Shown: positions 1 through 9,033 of the stretch, piece after piece
Layout of the letters: each line of letters begins with the position of its first letter
How positions within the stretch are numbered: position 1 is the stretch's first letter
NCBI GenBank assembly: GCA_028714695.1
Contig: JAQTLX010000012.1
Span: 60,892 to 124,891 of the forward strand
Length of the DNA: 64,000 nucleotides
Direction of reading: 5' to 3'
Origin: Ignavibacteria bacterium
GTDB lineage: Bacteria > Bacteroidota > Ignavibacteria > Tepidaquicellales > Tepidaquicellaceae
Notes under the pieces: generated by a model
Told to the model about the DNA's origin: nothing
The model's database searches: none
What the model saw: the letters and a program-made list of their open reading frames with translations, nothing else
Made by a program: the position numbers and the translations under genes

Positions 1-116
1 ACAAGGTCTTCCACGAGTTCGAAAAGTTCGTTTATATTGCCGCCTCTTAACGGCGGAATAATTTCAAAACTTATAAACGGGTTTTTCGAATTTTCTAAAT
101 GCTCAATTACTTTCAA
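1..116 (-). CDS. metF: methylenetetrahydrofolate reductase, N-terminal fragment
   Basis: The minus strand carries an open frame that runs off the left edge. It begins with TTG at 116-114 and reads MKVIEHLENSKNPF, then ISFEIIPPLRGGNINELFEL. The FEIIPPLRG core is the beta-1 strand and following loop of the MTHFR TIM barrel, where the conserved Glu sits near the active site. The enzyme reduces 5,10-methylene-THF to 5-methyl-THF with FAD and NADH to supply methionine synthesis. Only 38 residues are visible. The start follows the stop of the TolB-like gene by 10 bases, so the two are probably co-transcribed. No Shine-Dalgarno sequence is visible. The TTG start is inferred from family alignment. 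Confidence 0.75.
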   Translation of the reverse strand, partial: MKVIEHLENSKNPFISFEIIPPLRGGNINELFELVEDL

Positions 117-126
117 ATTATTCTGT

Positions 127-1107
127 TTAGTTTAAAATATCGGGATGCATATTCGAACCGTTTTTCGTAATAAGTTCGCTTTTTCCCGTAGTTACGTTTA
201 AGATACCGACCTGATAACTGCTGCCGTTTTCGGCATCATATATAATTCTTTCGTTATCGATCCAGAGATGATTCGCGACGCTTCCGCCCTTGATGTCATA
301 ACTGACTTTATTTGTACCGTCCTGATTCATTGTGTAGAGTTTAACTGAAGTGTTCGAAATCGAAACGAATGCAATCATATTATCGTCGGGAGAAAACTTC
401 GGTCTGTTGGCGCTTTCAATTCCTTTTGAGAGCGCTTTTTCTTTTCCGTCGCTGTAAATGCAGATTGTTCCCTGTAGATTGTTGTTGAAACTCGCCCAGA
501 TGATTTTTGAGTTATCCGATGAAATATCCGGCATCAGATTGGCGTTATCGTTCGCGCTTATCTGGTAAAGATTATTATCGGTTGTATCGTCCAGGTCAAT
601 TAGCATGATGTCTTTGCTTTTCTGGAAGAAAGCCGAGAACACGAGTTTTGAACCGTCGGCTGAGAGTACCTGCTGATTGGAATACCCGAGAGCGGAGATA
701 ATCATCGGCTCGGGATCATTCGGAGCCATGGCGTAGATTGTCAGCACGCCGTCGTAATCCGAATTAAAAATTATTGTTTCACCGTCTGAAGCATATGATG
801 GATGTTCGCCGTTGAAAACATAATACGGATCAGCCGGAGTATCGGTATTGACATCGGCAATAAAGAAAATCCTGTTGTCGTCCGTATTGAATACGATTTT
901 AGAGCCGTCCGGGGACCATTTCGGGAAGTAACAATCGGTTGACATGTCAGTCAACTGTTTCTTTTCGCTTCCGTCGTCGTTCATGACGAAGACCTGATAA
1001 TGTCCCGAATTGTTGTTGTCGGATACGTATGTTATTTTTTTGGATTGAGATAAAACAAAATTACACCCTGTTAAAACCATCAAAAATAAGATAATTATCT
1101 TCTTCAT
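127..1107 (-). CDS. TolB-like beta-propeller lipoprotein
   Basis: A 326-residue exported protein. The N-terminus is a signal peptide with a plausible lipobox (LTGC, Cys15), so it may be lipidated; a second reading is cleavage after LSQ. The rest is a chain of WD40-like/PD40 repeats of the TolB beta-propeller type, recognisable from repeated motifs such as FPKWSPDGSKIVF, SADGSKLVFSA, SSDNSKIIWAS and FSPDDNMIAFVS. The spacing of about 40-50 residues gives roughly six blades. Proteins of this kind in Bacteroidota act as periplasmic or surface scaffold or binding domains; no catalytic motif is seen. It lies just upstream of metF, which looks accidental. The start ATG sits 17 bases after a TACTTTTG promoter element. 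Confidence 0.8.
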   Translation of the reverse strand: MKKIIILFLMVLTGCNFVLSQSKKITYVSDNNNSGHYQVFVMNDDGSEKKQLTDMSTDCYFPKWSPDGSKIVFNTDDNRIFFIADVNTDTPADPYYVFNGEHPSYASDGETIIFNSDYDGVLTIYAMAPNDPEPMIISALGYSNQQVLSADGSKLVFSAFFQKSKDIMLIDLDDTTDNNLYQISANDNANLMPDISSDNSKIIWASFNNNLQGTICIYSDGKEKALSKGIESANRPKFSPDDNMIAFVSISNTSVKLYTMNQDGTNKVSYDIKGGSVANHLWIDNERIIYDAENGSSYQVGILNVTTGKSELITKNGSNMHPDILN

Positions 1108-1123
1108 TATATAAAATTAAGTT

Positions 1124-1131
1124 CAAAAGTA
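1124..1131 (-). promoter_or_regulatory. candidate Bacteroidetes -7 element (TACTTTTG)
   Basis: On the minus strand this reads TACTTTTG, an exact TAnnTTTG match, 17 bases before the ATG of the TolB-like gene. The nearest upstream TTG is about 25 bases away, a little longer than the usual 19-21, so the -33 partner is weak. Confidence 0.4.
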
Positions 1132-1249
1132 TAACAATAATAATATAAAAGAATTTCAAGTTATGAAAGTTAAAATGAATTCGCCTTTATGAAAAAATGC
1201 TTATATTATTGTAAGGTTTTTATATTCAATAAATTCGTTAATTTTATTC

Positions 1250-1666
1250 ATGAACATTATAACGGATAATTTATTAAAGGAAGCGCAGTTCAAGGCAGTC
1301 AGAAGCGGCGGCAAAGGCGGGCAGAATGTGAACAAGGTTTCCACGAAGGTGGAATTGTATTTCAACATTCCCGAATCCGAATTTCTTTCCGATGAGCAGA
1401 AGACTACAATTCTTAGCAAACTGAAAAACAACATAGACGGCGAAGGAGTGCTGAGATTGTCATCCCAGACGGAACGCTCGCAGATAATGAACAAGAATAT
1501 CGCGAAGGAGAAATTCATTGCTTTGATTGTTTCCGCATTGAAGAAACCGAAGAAGAGATTGAAGACAAATCCTACCTCGGCCTCGAAGACAACGAGACTG
1601 AACGTCAAGAAAATTATATCCGTGAAAAAGACAATGCGCAGGAAGGATATAGGATTTGACGAATAG
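1250..1666 (+). CDS. arfB: ribosome-rescue peptidyl-tRNA hydrolase ArfB-type
   Basis: 138 residues, close to the about 140 of E. coli ArfB/YaeJ. The release-factor domain 3 signature is present: SGGKGGQNVNKVSTKVEL with the GGQ at residues 23-25, which hydrolyses peptidyl-tRNA on stalled ribosomes. The C-terminal tail (about 98-131) is rich in Lys and Arg (KKPKKRLK, KKTMRRK), as expected for the ArfB tail that enters the empty mRNA channel of a non-stop ribosome. There is no codon-recognition domain, which rules out RF1 and RF2. Its 3' end overlaps the start of pgeF by 11 bases, indicating translational coupling. A long antisense frame over the same DNA is a shadow. Confidence 0.9.
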   Translation: MNIITDNLLKEAQFKAVRSGGKGGQNVNKVSTKVELYFNIPESEFLSDEQKTTILSKLKNNIDGEGVLRLSSQTERSQIMNKNIAKEKFIALIVSALKKPKKRLKTNPTSASKTTRLNVKKIISVKKTMRRKDIGFDE

Positions 1667-2402
1667 CAGTTATTTTGTAAAACCGAAAATATTCGATAAA
1701 TATGCTGAGGTTGTCTGCGCTGTGAGCGTTAAGAGTGCGCCTTCGAGCAAGCCGCCCTTTTTCTTCAATCAAAGTTTTACCGTAGGGGATAATCCCGAAA
1801 ACGTAAGAAACAACAGAAGCGAGTTATTCAAGCAACTTGGTATAGACGGGAAGTCGGTTACATTTCAGAATCAAACTCATTCGACTAATATCAATTACGT
1901 TGCAGAGCCGTGTTATTATAAAAATTCCGACGCGCTTTATACCGATATAAAGGGAATGTATCTGGGAATAAGTCTTGCGGACTGCATTCCGATATTTTTG
2001 TATTCTCCGAAAGCCAATGCGGTCGCGGGGATTCATTCAGGCTGGAAAGGCACGCGCTCAAAGATACTTACGAAAGCGGTTGAGATTTTATCGGAAAAAT
2101 ATTCCGTAAGTTCATCAGACTTTTTATCGTACATAGGTCCGGGAATTTCGGCGGAAAATTTTGAAGTCGGCAGAGACGTATTCGAGCAGTTCGGCGATGA
2201 AGTTAAATTTATAAAAGATAATAAATTGTATGTTGACCTTAAGAAGGATAATTATCTTCAGTTGATAAATTCAGGTTTAAAAAAGGAAAACATAGAAGTA
2301 ACGGAGTACTGCACATTTCGCGATAAAGAATTATTCCATTCATACAGACGGGACAAAGATTTGTCCGGACGAATGCTTGGAGTTATAGGCTTACGGGATT
2401 AA
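1656..2402 (+). CDS. pgeF: PgeF/YfiH-family multicopper-like protein
   Basis: 248 residues of the DUF152/YfiH family (formerly laccase domain; in E. coli, peptidoglycan editing factor; related proteins act as purine nucleoside phosphorylase/adenosine deaminase). The metal ligands are intact: His75 (NQTHSTNI), Cys110 (SLADCIPIF) and His127 (GIHSGWKGT), followed by SYIGPGISAENFEVG. The start is TTG at 1656 inside the end of arfB; no ATG exists near enough to keep the N-terminus. The 3' end overlaps the convergent MFS gene by four bases, both genes using the palindrome TTAA as part of their stop codons. Which of the reported activities applies here cannot be told from sequence. Confidence 0.87.
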   Translation: MTNSSYFVKPKIFDKYAEVVCAVSVKSAPSSKPPFFFNQSFTVGDNPENVRNNRSELFKQLGIDGKSVTFQNQTHSTNINYVAEPCYYKNSDALYTDIKGMYLGISLADCIPIFLYSPKANAVAGIHSGWKGTRSKILTKAVEILSEKYSVSSSDFLSYIGPGISAENFEVGRDVFEQFGDEVKFIKDNKLYVDLKKDNYLQLINSGLKKENIEVTEYCTFRDKELFHSYRRDKDLSGRMLGVIGLRD

Positions 2403-3601
2403 TTCTTTTTCAAGAACCTCAGGCTGAACAGAGTTATAAGCAGCATGAAAAATCCGCCCGAGAGAAACGGGAAAGCATATCCGAATCTATAAATAAATGT
2501 ACCCCACAGAGGTCCGAGAAATCTTGCAAGAGAGCCGAGCGACTGATTTATTCCGAGTACGGAGCCCTGTTCATCGCGGCTGACGTTCGTCGATATCAGT
2601 CCGAGAACCATAGGATTATTCAATCCGCTGCCGAAGCCGAGTATTGTCAGGATTATAAGTAAAAATGGAAGCGATATTGACAAAGGAATCAACGCAAGAC
2701 CGAATATCACGAGAAAGTTTCCAATCAGAACCGATTTCTCTTCGCCTATTTTCATTTTGAATGTCTTTATAAGCGTTGTCTGAACAACGGCGCTGGTTAT
2801 TCCGAGAAAGGACAGGAGAAGCCCGACGTACAGTTTGTTAAGAGCGAATGTATCGGCTCTTTCGGCGAACAAAACGAAGGTCTGATAAATATTCGCGAAT
2901 GAAAATGTTATGAAAAAGAAAATTATAATGTATGCCCCGACTTTTTTATTCGACAACACGTCCTTCACGCCGCGGAAATTTATGAACGTGACGCCTTTAA
3001 AGTCGCGTTTATTCTGTTTCCTGATATCTTCAGGCAGAGTTTCCTTGAATATTGTCGCGGCAAGCACAAATGCCGAGAGCGAGAAGAAGCCTGATAATGC
3101 AATTGGAACACCATAGCCGAAATTCTGCGAAAGTATTCCGCCGAGCGCGGGTCCGAAAACAAATCCGAGTCCGAATGCCGCTCCTATAATACCCATTCCT
3201 TTTGTTCTTTCCTGAGGCGAAGTGATATCTGAGATTACAGCCTGAGCCGCGGATAAATTCGCGGAGAATATTCCCGCAAACGCTCTTGAGAGAACCAGCA
3301 GATAAACTGACGGGAAAACGCCCGAAAGTACCAGATACATTAAAAAGTATGAAATCACATTACCCGCAAGACTTACGAGTAAAATAGGTTTTCTTCCGTA
3401 AATATCGGAGAACGAACCCCAGACGGGAGAAAATATGAACTGCATCAGGGAATAAATTCCTCCGATTAATCCGATGACGAATACGTCAACGTGCAGAACG
3501 TTGGATGAGAAATCGGGCAGTATGGGAATAATTATTCCGAATCCCAGCAAATCAATAAAGATTGTAAGAAATATTACAAGCAGCGCTTTTTTGTCTTTCA
3601 T
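2399..3601 (-). CDS. MFS transporter, DHA1/TetA-like
   Basis: 400 residues with about 12 hydrophobic segments. The N-terminus (TIFIDLLGFGIIIPILP) and the TM2-TM3 loop motif (VWGSFSDIYGRKPILL) match the DHA1 drug:H+ antiporter group that includes TetA-like exporters. TM5 carries a GxLGPALGG-type motif (GLGFVFGPALGGIL), typical of antiporters. Substrate cannot be inferred. The gene follows the M50 protease gene by six bases on the same strand, so they are likely one transcript. Confidence 0.87.
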   Translation of the reverse strand: MKDKKALLVIFLTIFIDLLGFGIIIPILPDFSSNVLHVDVFVIGLIGGIYSLMQFIFSPVWGSFSDIYGRKPILLVSLAGNVISYFLMYLVLSGVFPSVYLLVLSRAFAGIFSANLSAAQAVISDITSPQERTKGMGIIGAAFGLGFVFGPALGGILSQNFGYGVPIALSGFFSLSAFVLAATIFKETLPEDIRKQNKRDFKGVTFINFRGVKDVLSNKKVGAYIIIFFFITFSFANIYQTFVLFAERADTFALNKLYVGLLLSFLGITSAVVQTTLIKTFKMKIGEEKSVLIGNFLVIFGLALIPLSISLPFLLIILTILGFGSGLNNPMVLGLISTNVSRDEQGSVLGINQSLGSLARFLGPLWGTFIYRFGYAFPFLSGGFFMLLITLFSLRFLKKN

Positions 3602-3607
3602 ATATTT

Positions 3608-4609
3608 TTATGCGTCTATTATTGGTATCGGGCAGAACGAGACAATGAAAATGAAATAAGAGAACCAGCCGACAGCCATTCTAAAATTACCGAGAGGCTC
3701 ATTCATATCAGAGCAAATGGGCGGATGTTTTATTTTAATCACGAAGAAAATCAGTATTGCCCAAACAAGCCAGTTTATCGAGCCAATGTTTAACTTAATA
3801 TCTAACAACGGAAGGAAGCCTAAAATTCCAAACAAAACAAGGAGATAGAAAACTATATACCCGATATATTTGGATTTATCAGAGAACATAGCATAGGAAA
3901 TGTGTCCTCCATCGAGTTGTCCTATAGGCATCATGTTGAGCGAAGTTATCAGGAGTCCGAACCAGCCTACGCAAAGAAACGGATAGTGGTAAATTTCATT
4001 CATGGGCGGAATGAACACGCCGTGCTTCATTGAAAATATTTTTTCGAAAACATAAAAGACGAGATTGTCCCCGAATGTAAGCCCTGTTGTGATAATGCCC
4101 GTAGTCTTGTATTCGGGATGAATGTTATAGAGAAAATCGATTGAGGGCAGAGTTGCGAAGCCGATAATAAGAATTATTATCGAAGCAATCCAGCCTGCGA
4201 TTGGTCCAGATACACCGATATCAAAAAGCGATTTTCTTGATTGAGTCCTCGTTCTCATTTTAATTACCGCTCCCATTGTACCGAAAGGATTCAGGAACAG
4301 AAACGGGAAAGGGATATAATACGGGAGCGTCACGTCAATTTTATGAATCCTCGCTGCGAAATAATGACCGAATTCATGAGTGCTTATTACAATAAGCATT
4401 AAAATCGAGTAAGTAAGTCCGAGATTGAAATTTTCAAGTTGATACGGGTCTGAATTAAGCCATCCGACGCCGGCGATAGTTGTTGTAAAGAAAGTAAGTA
4501 TGAATAATCCGATATTTATAAGGAATGAGTACCGTGATTTCTTTTTAACCGGAGCATAGCCGCTAAATTCATCCTGTGTAGAGTTCGAGTTTTCTATTGT
4601 ATCCTGCAT
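3608..4609 (-). CDS. site-2 protease family zinc metalloprotease (M50)
   Basis: 333 residues counted from the ATG at 4609 (a TTG two codons earlier is the alternative). It is a multi-spanning membrane protein with the S2P signature: STHEFGHYFAAR supplies the HExxH zinc site (His78, Glu79, His82), and NMMPIGQLDGGH supplies the third ligand (LDG motif). Members cleave transmembrane segments of regulators or act as housekeeping intramembrane proteases. No PDZ domain is apparent, which separates it from the RseP/RasP type. The C-terminus continues with hydrophobic segments to residue 333. Upstream of and six bases from the MFS gene. Confidence 0.88.
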   Translation of the reverse strand: MQDTIENSNSTQDEFSGYAPVKKKSRYSFLINIGLFILTFFTTTIAGVGWLNSDPYQLENFNLGLTYSILMLIVISTHEFGHYFAARIHKIDVTLPYYIPFPFLFLNPFGTMGAVIKMRTRTQSRKSLFDIGVSGPIAGWIASIIILIIGFATLPSIDFLYNIHPEYKTTGIITTGLTFGDNLVFYVFEKIFSMKHGVFIPPMNEIYHYPFLCVGWFGLLITSLNMMPIGQLDGGHISYAMFSDKSKYIGYIVFYLLVLFGILGFLPLLDIKLNIGSINWLVWAILIFFVIKIKHPPICSDMNEPLGNFRMAVGWFSYFIFIVSFCPIPIIDA

Positions 4610-4712
4610 AAACAAAAATAAACTACGCTGAATTAAATATCAATTTTATTAGGTACATCGTATAATATATTTTTTCAGATTGGATTTTCGTAAAATTGTG
4701 CAAACACAAATT

Positions 4713-7058
4713 ATGAAAAAATATATTCCGCTTTTTGTTTTTTGCTTTCTCATTCCTTTGCTATTATTATCTCAGGAAATAAAATACTTTGATTATTCCG
4801 CGTACGTTGATCCGTTTTCGGGTACAAAGAACATGGGGCATACTTATCCGGGTGCTACGGTACCGTTCGGAATGGTGCAGTTGAGTCCTGAAACGGATAC
4901 GGTGCATTTTGATTTGAACGGAAAGTACAACGAGGATGTGTACAGGTATTGCTCGGGTTATCAGTACGAGGACAACACAATAGTTGGATTCACGCACACG
5001 CATTTCAGCGGTACGGGTCATTCCGACCTCGGTGATTTTCTTATTATGCCGACAACGGGTGAAATCAAATTGAATCCGGGGAATAAGTTTACGCCGCACA
5101 GCGGCTACAGGTCGGTGTTTTCGCATGCGAATGAATCCGCATCGCCGGGATATTACAGCGTATTACTCGATGACTATGATATCAAAGCGGAACTTACGGC
5201 AACTGAAAGAACGGGATTCCACAAATATACATTTCCGGAATCGGAAGCATCGCATATAATTCTCGATTTGTGTTACGGTATATATAATTATGATGGCAAG
5301 AATGTATGGACGTTTGTGCGTGTTGAAAACGATACTTTGATTACGGGATTTAAAATGACATCGGGCTGGGCGCGGACAAGGTTTATTTATTTTGCGATGG
5401 TGTTGTCAAAACCAATAAAGGATTACGGATTTAAAAGAGAAGACGGTTCGGTGTACAGAGGGTTCTGGAGAAGATTCAATCAGGAGAAAAATTTTCCCGA
5501 GGCTGCGGGCAGGGAAATTAAGATGTTCATCAATTACAGCACAAAGCAGAACGAAGAAATAAAAATTAAATTCGGCATATCTGGCGTCAGTTCTGAAAAT
5601 GCGCTTATGAATCTTCGCGAGGAAATTCCCGGATGGGATTTCGATACGGTGAAAGATATAGCGAGAGAAAAATGGAATAAGGAACTGAGCAAGGTTGAAG
5701 CGGAATTACCGGGCGAAAAAATGAAAATGTTCTACACGTCATTATATCATTCATATCTTAGTCCTACAATATATAATGACGTAAACGGAGATTACAGGGG
5801 ACTCGATATGAACATACATCATTCGAAAGACTTCACGAATTATTCCACGTTCTCGCTGTGGGACACATACAGGGCGCTTCATCCTTTGTTTACTGTGATT
5901 CAGCAGAAGCGCGTGTCTGATATGGTGAACTCAATGCTGGTGCATTACGAACAGAGCGTTCATAAAATGCTGCCCGTATGGTCGCATCAGGCGAATGAGA
6001 ACTGGTGCATGATAGGATATCATGCGGTTTCGGTAATCGCAGATGCAATAAATAAAAAACTCACTGGTTTCGATTACAATAAAGCATTTGACGCGGCAAT
6101 AAAAACATCGAACGCGGATTTTTATGACGGAATAGGTTTGTACAAAAAATACGGATATGTACCGGAAGATTTGAATTCCAATTCGGCGTCGAAGACGCTT
6201 GAATATTCTTACGACGACTGGGCGATTTACAGCGCGGCAAAAACGCTTGGAATGAAGAACGAAGAAAACGATTATTACAAAAGGTCGCTGAGTTACAAAA
6301 ATATTTTTGACGCATCGACGGGATTCATACGTGCAAAGGATTCAAAAGGAGAATGGAAAAGTCCATTTGCCCCTTTAAGCACTTTAAATCAGGGATACAT
6401 CGAAGGCAACGCATGGAATTATTCTTTTTATGTGCCTCATGACGCAGGCGGATACATAAAACTGCTCGGCGGCGAAAACGCAATGATATCAAAACTCGAT
6501 TCATTGTTTACGATGTATGTGGATGATAAATATTTCAAGGAATCGGAAGACGTGACGAGGGACGGCGTTATAGGGAATTACGTTCACGGAAACGAGCCGA
6601 GCCATCATATAGCGTATCTTTACGCTTATGCGGGAGCGCCGTGGAAGACACAGGAAAGAATAAACCTCATTATGAATACTATGTACAAGAACGGACCTGA
6701 CGGTTTATGCGGGAATGACGACTGCGGGCAGATGTCGGCGTGGTATATTTTCAGCGCACTGGGATTTTATCCTGTTTGTCCGGGCACTAATGAATATGTG
6801 ATTGGAGCGCCGCAGGTAAAGAAGGCTGTAATATATCTTGAAAACGGGAAGAAGTTTAATGTTGTAACGGATAATTATTCGGAGAATAATATTTACATAA
6901 AAGAAGTTTCTCTGAACGGAATAAAACTGGAGAGATTATTTATTACGCATGAAGAAATAATGCAGGGCGGAGAACTCAGGTTTGTAATGAGCAGTGTGCC
7001 GGATAAAGAGAGAGGGAAGAACAAGGAATACAGGCCGTATTCGATGAGCGGGTATTGA
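4713..7058 (+). CDS. GH92 family alpha-mannosidase
   Basis: 781 residues from the ATG at 4713, which opens a clear signal peptide (MKKYIPLFVFCFLIPLLLLS); a TTG at 4680 would add 11 residues before it and is unlikely. The glycoside hydrolase family 92 hallmarks run the whole length: DPFSGTKNMGHTYPGATVPF, THTHFSGTGHSDLGD, FSLWDTYRALHPLFT, YIEGNAWNYSFYVPHD (catalytic-acid Glu region), GNEPSHHIAYLYAYAG and CGNDDCGQMSAWYIFSALGF with the conserved acidic residues. GH92 enzymes are Ca-dependent inverting exo-alpha-mannosidases that trim N-glycans or mannans. Export suggests a periplasmic or surface role. No SusC/SusD partner lies beside it, so it is not part of a classic PUL here. Linkage specificity is unknown. 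Confidence 0.93.
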   Translation: MKKYIPLFVFCFLIPLLLLSQEIKYFDYSAYVDPFSGTKNMGHTYPGATVPFGMVQLSPETDTVHFDLNGKYNEDVYRYCSGYQYEDNTIVGFTHTHFSGTGHSDLGDFLIMPTTGEIKLNPGNKFTPHSGYRSVFSHANESASPGYYSVLLDDYDIKAELTATERTGFHKYTFPESEASHIILDLCYGIYNYDGKNVWTFVRVENDTLITGFKMTSGWARTRFIYFAMVLSKPIKDYGFKREDGSVYRGFWRRFNQEKNFPEAAGREIKMFINYSTKQNEEIKIKFGISGVSSENALMNLREEIPGWDFDTVKDIAREKWNKELSKVEAELPGEKMKMFYTSLYHSYLSPTIYNDVNGDYRGLDMNIHHSKDFTNYSTFSLWDTYRALHPLFTVIQQKRVSDMVNSMLVHYEQSVHKMLPVWSHQANENWCMIGYHAVSVIADAINKKLTGFDYNKAFDAAIKTSNADFYDGIGLYKKYGYVPEDLNSNSASKTLEYSYDDWAIYSAAKTLGMKNEENDYYKRSLSYKNIFDASTGFIRAKDSKGEWKSPFAPLSTLNQGYIEGNAWNYSFYVPHDAGGYIKLLGGENAMISKLDSLFTMYVDDKYFKESEDVTRDGVIGNYVHGNEPSHHIAYLYAYAGAPWKTQERINLIMNTMYKNGPDGLCGNDDCGQMSAWYIFSALGFYPVCPGTNEYVIGAPQVKKAVIYLENGKKFNVVTDNYSENNIYIKEVSLNGIKLERLFITHEEIMQGGELRFVMSSVPDKERGKNKEYRPYSMSGY

Positions 7059-7139
7059 GGAGGGGGTGTGGTTTTTGAGAGGATTCAAAAAATTTACTTT
7101 GTTTTGAATACGCGAAACGTGTTGAATATTTTTTTTAAG

Positions 7140-7164
7140 ATTCCCGCTAAGAACATGCGGGAAT
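7140..7164. repeat. REP-like palindrome in intergenic region
   Basis: Perfect inverted repeat: ATTCCCGC, a 9-base spacer, then GCGGGAAT. It lies in the 249-base gap between the GH92 gene and the CPBP protease gene. There is no T-run after either arm, so it is not a convincing terminator. It resembles the short REP-type palindromes dispersed in many genomes. Confidence 0.5.
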
Positions 7165-7287
7165 GACAAACAAGAAATTTAGTAGTGAGATATAAGAAGT
7201 TATGGAATGACAGGTTTGAGGATGTTTTGCTTATAATAAAATAATTTGATTCTATATTATAAACTTTATATTCTATCGGCTAATTGA

Positions 7288-7295
7288 TAACTTTG
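7288..7295 (+). promoter_or_regulatory. candidate -7 element (TAACTTTG)
   Basis: Exact TAnnTTTG match ending 12 bases before the TTG start of the CPBP protease gene. No TTG is correctly placed for a -33 element, so this is only a half-promoter match. Confidence 0.3.
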
Positions 7296-7307
7296 TAAAA
7301 AATTTTA

Positions 7308-8252
7308 TTGACAGAGAGTAACGAACAAAATACACCTCAGACAGAAAACCCTAACAGGGCTCCGCTCTCGCGTGTTCATCCTGCATTATTCGTTCTGCTT
7401 ATACTTTTTGTGATATTTGTTACATATCAGATATTCGGAGGTATACTAAGTGTGTTGGTCCTGGGCACCGATTTGAAAGCCGCTCCGAAGAATTTATCGC
7501 TTGCTCGAGTCGTGGTTTCGTTCGCGCAGTTCATGTTTATACTCGCGCCCGTGATATTGCTCAGCATGCTGCAGGGAAACAAAGCGAAGCAGGTATTCCG
7601 TCTTAATGCGCCGAAGCCGAAGGCATTCTGGCTGAGTATGCTTGGTATTGTAGTTATACAGCCGCTGCTTCAGGCATACATGCTGCTTCAGAACAAATTA
7701 TTGTTCTCGCTGCCTTTCGGAACGGAGTTTCTTACAAAGTTAAAGGAAGTAATGGAGTTATTTGAATCGGCGACGTTGAATCTGGTAACGGCTCACAGCG
7801 TAGTGGAATTCATAGTTGTCGTTTTCATAATCGCGGTAACTCCCGCGATATGCGAGGAGTTCTTATTCCGCGGTTTGATATTCAAAAATTTCGAAAGGTC
7901 AATTCCTACAGGCAAGGCGATATTCATGACGGGACTGATTTTTGCGATATTTCATTTTCATCCGTTTGATTTAATACCTCTGATTTTGCTCGGCTACTAT
8001 CTAACTTACACTGTTTATTATTCAAACAGTATCTGGACGGGTGTGTTCGTACATTTCGTGAACAATTTTCTTTCGGCATATCTTGTTTTCAGATACGGGA
8101 GGGAGAGTTTCGATAGACCCGATGAAAGTCTGGGGAATAATATGGAAGTTCTTATAGCGGGTGCGGTTTCGGCGGTAATATTTGTGATTATACTTTATGC
8201 AATTAAAAAAAGTTCGATTGGCAATAAAAGCAAAATAGTAGTAAATGTCTAA
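7308..8252 (+). CDS. CPBP family intramembrane glutamic endopeptidase
   Basis: 314 residues with a proline/polar cytoplasmic head and about eight hydrophobic segments. The CPBP (CAAX protease/Abi) motifs are complete: EExxxR at Glu183-Glu184-Arg188 (ICEEFLFRG), FxxxH ending at His216 (FAIFH), and HxxxN at His249-Asn253 (FVHFVNN). This is the Rce1-type active site in the membrane. Bacterial members are linked to bacteriocin immunity or protein maturation, but no partner gene is seen here. The start is TTG at 7308. The gene overlaps cdsA by eight bases, so the two are translationally coupled. Confidence 0.9.
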   Translation: MTESNEQNTPQTENPNRAPLSRVHPALFVLLILFVIFVTYQIFGGILSVLVLGTDLKAAPKNLSLARVVVSFAQFMFILAPVILLSMLQGNKAKQVFRLNAPKPKAFWLSMLGIVVIQPLLQAYMLLQNKLLFSLPFGTEFLTKLKEVMELFESATLNLVTAHSVVEFIVVVFIIAVTPAICEEFLFRGLIFKNFERSIPTGKAIFMTGLIFAIFHFHPFDLIPLILLGYYLTYTVYYSNSIWTGVFVHFVNNFLSAYLVFRYGRESFDRPDESLGNNMEVLIAGAVSAVIFVIILYAIKKSSIGNKSKIVVNV

Positions 8253-9033
8253 CACATTAACGAGAATACTGGTAGCGGTAATTGCAATTCCTCTGATACT
8301 TTACACTGTGTATTACGGGTCATATCCATATTTTGCATTCTGCCTTATTATTGAAGTCCTTTGTTTTTATGAATTCCTGAAAATGTTCGAGAACAAAGGA
8401 TACCGTACGTATATTTATCCGAACATATTTTTTTCAGCCGTTTTGTTCTCGGTTTTTATTTTCGCGAATAAATATATTATTTATACTCCGGTATTAATTC
8501 TGCTATTGTTTGTCATAGAGCATTTCAGAAAAAAAGACAGGAATATATTTAATCCTTTTCTTATTACATTCGGATTTATTTACATAACTCTTCCGCTTAG
8601 TCTGCTGTACGGACTGGGAAAAGATTATCTGCATGTATATTATCTTTTAGTGCTTATATGGTCATGCGACAGTTTTGCATTCTTCGGGGGAAAAATGTTC
8701 GGAAAGCACAAATTATCTTCAATAAGTCCGGGTAAGACGATTGAAGGTTCTATAAGCGGTTTTATGTTCACTGTTGTATTATCGGCTGCGTTTCATTACA
8801 TTTTCCCCGCGAGCGTTTCATTAACTGACAGTCTGATAGTCGGGGCATTCGTCGGGATATTCGCACAGACAGGGGATTTGGTGGAATCGTTTTTAAAAAG
8901 ATACACGGGGGTAAAAGATTCTTCGCATATAATTCCGGGTCACGGCGGGCTTCTTGACAGGTTTGACAGCCTGATATTCTGTGTTCCGCCGGTATATATT
9001 TATTTTTATTTTATCAAGATATTTTTAAATTAA
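8245..9033 (+). CDS. cdsA: phosphatidate cytidylyltransferase
   Basis: 262 residues, normal for the family, with seven to eight membrane segments. It carries the full CDS family signature near the C-terminus: SFLKRYTGVKDSSHI followed by PGHGGLLDRFDS. SPGKTIEG lies about 50 residues upstream. CdsA makes CDP-diacylglycerol from CTP and phosphatidic acid at the inner membrane, the branch point to phosphatidylethanolamine and phosphatidylglycerol. The ATG overlaps the end of the CPBP protease gene (ATGTCTAA). The stop is followed directly by a 17-base palindrome. Confidence 0.95.
   Translation: MSNTLTRILVAVIAIPLILYTVYYGSYPYFAFCLIIEVLCFYEFLKMFENKGYRTYIYPNIFFSAVLFSVFIFANKYIIYTPVLILLLFVIEHFRKKDRNIFNPFLITFGFIYITLPLSLLYGLGKDYLHVYYLLVLIWSCDSFAFFGGKMFGKHKLSSISPGKTIEGSISGFMFTVVLSAAFHYIFPASVSLTDSLIVGAFVGIFAQTGDLVESFLKRYTGVKDSSHIIPGHGGLLDRFDSLIFCVPPVYIYFYFIKIFLN

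Noticed and set aside
1201..1608. Minus-strand 135-codon frame opposite arfB
   Set aside because: It mirrors a strongly conserved gene on the plus strand and has no recognisable protein features of its own.
4680..4712. TTG start for the GH92 protein at 4680
   Set aside because: The ATG at 4713 begins a textbook signal peptide; the 11 extra residues would place charged and polar residues before it.
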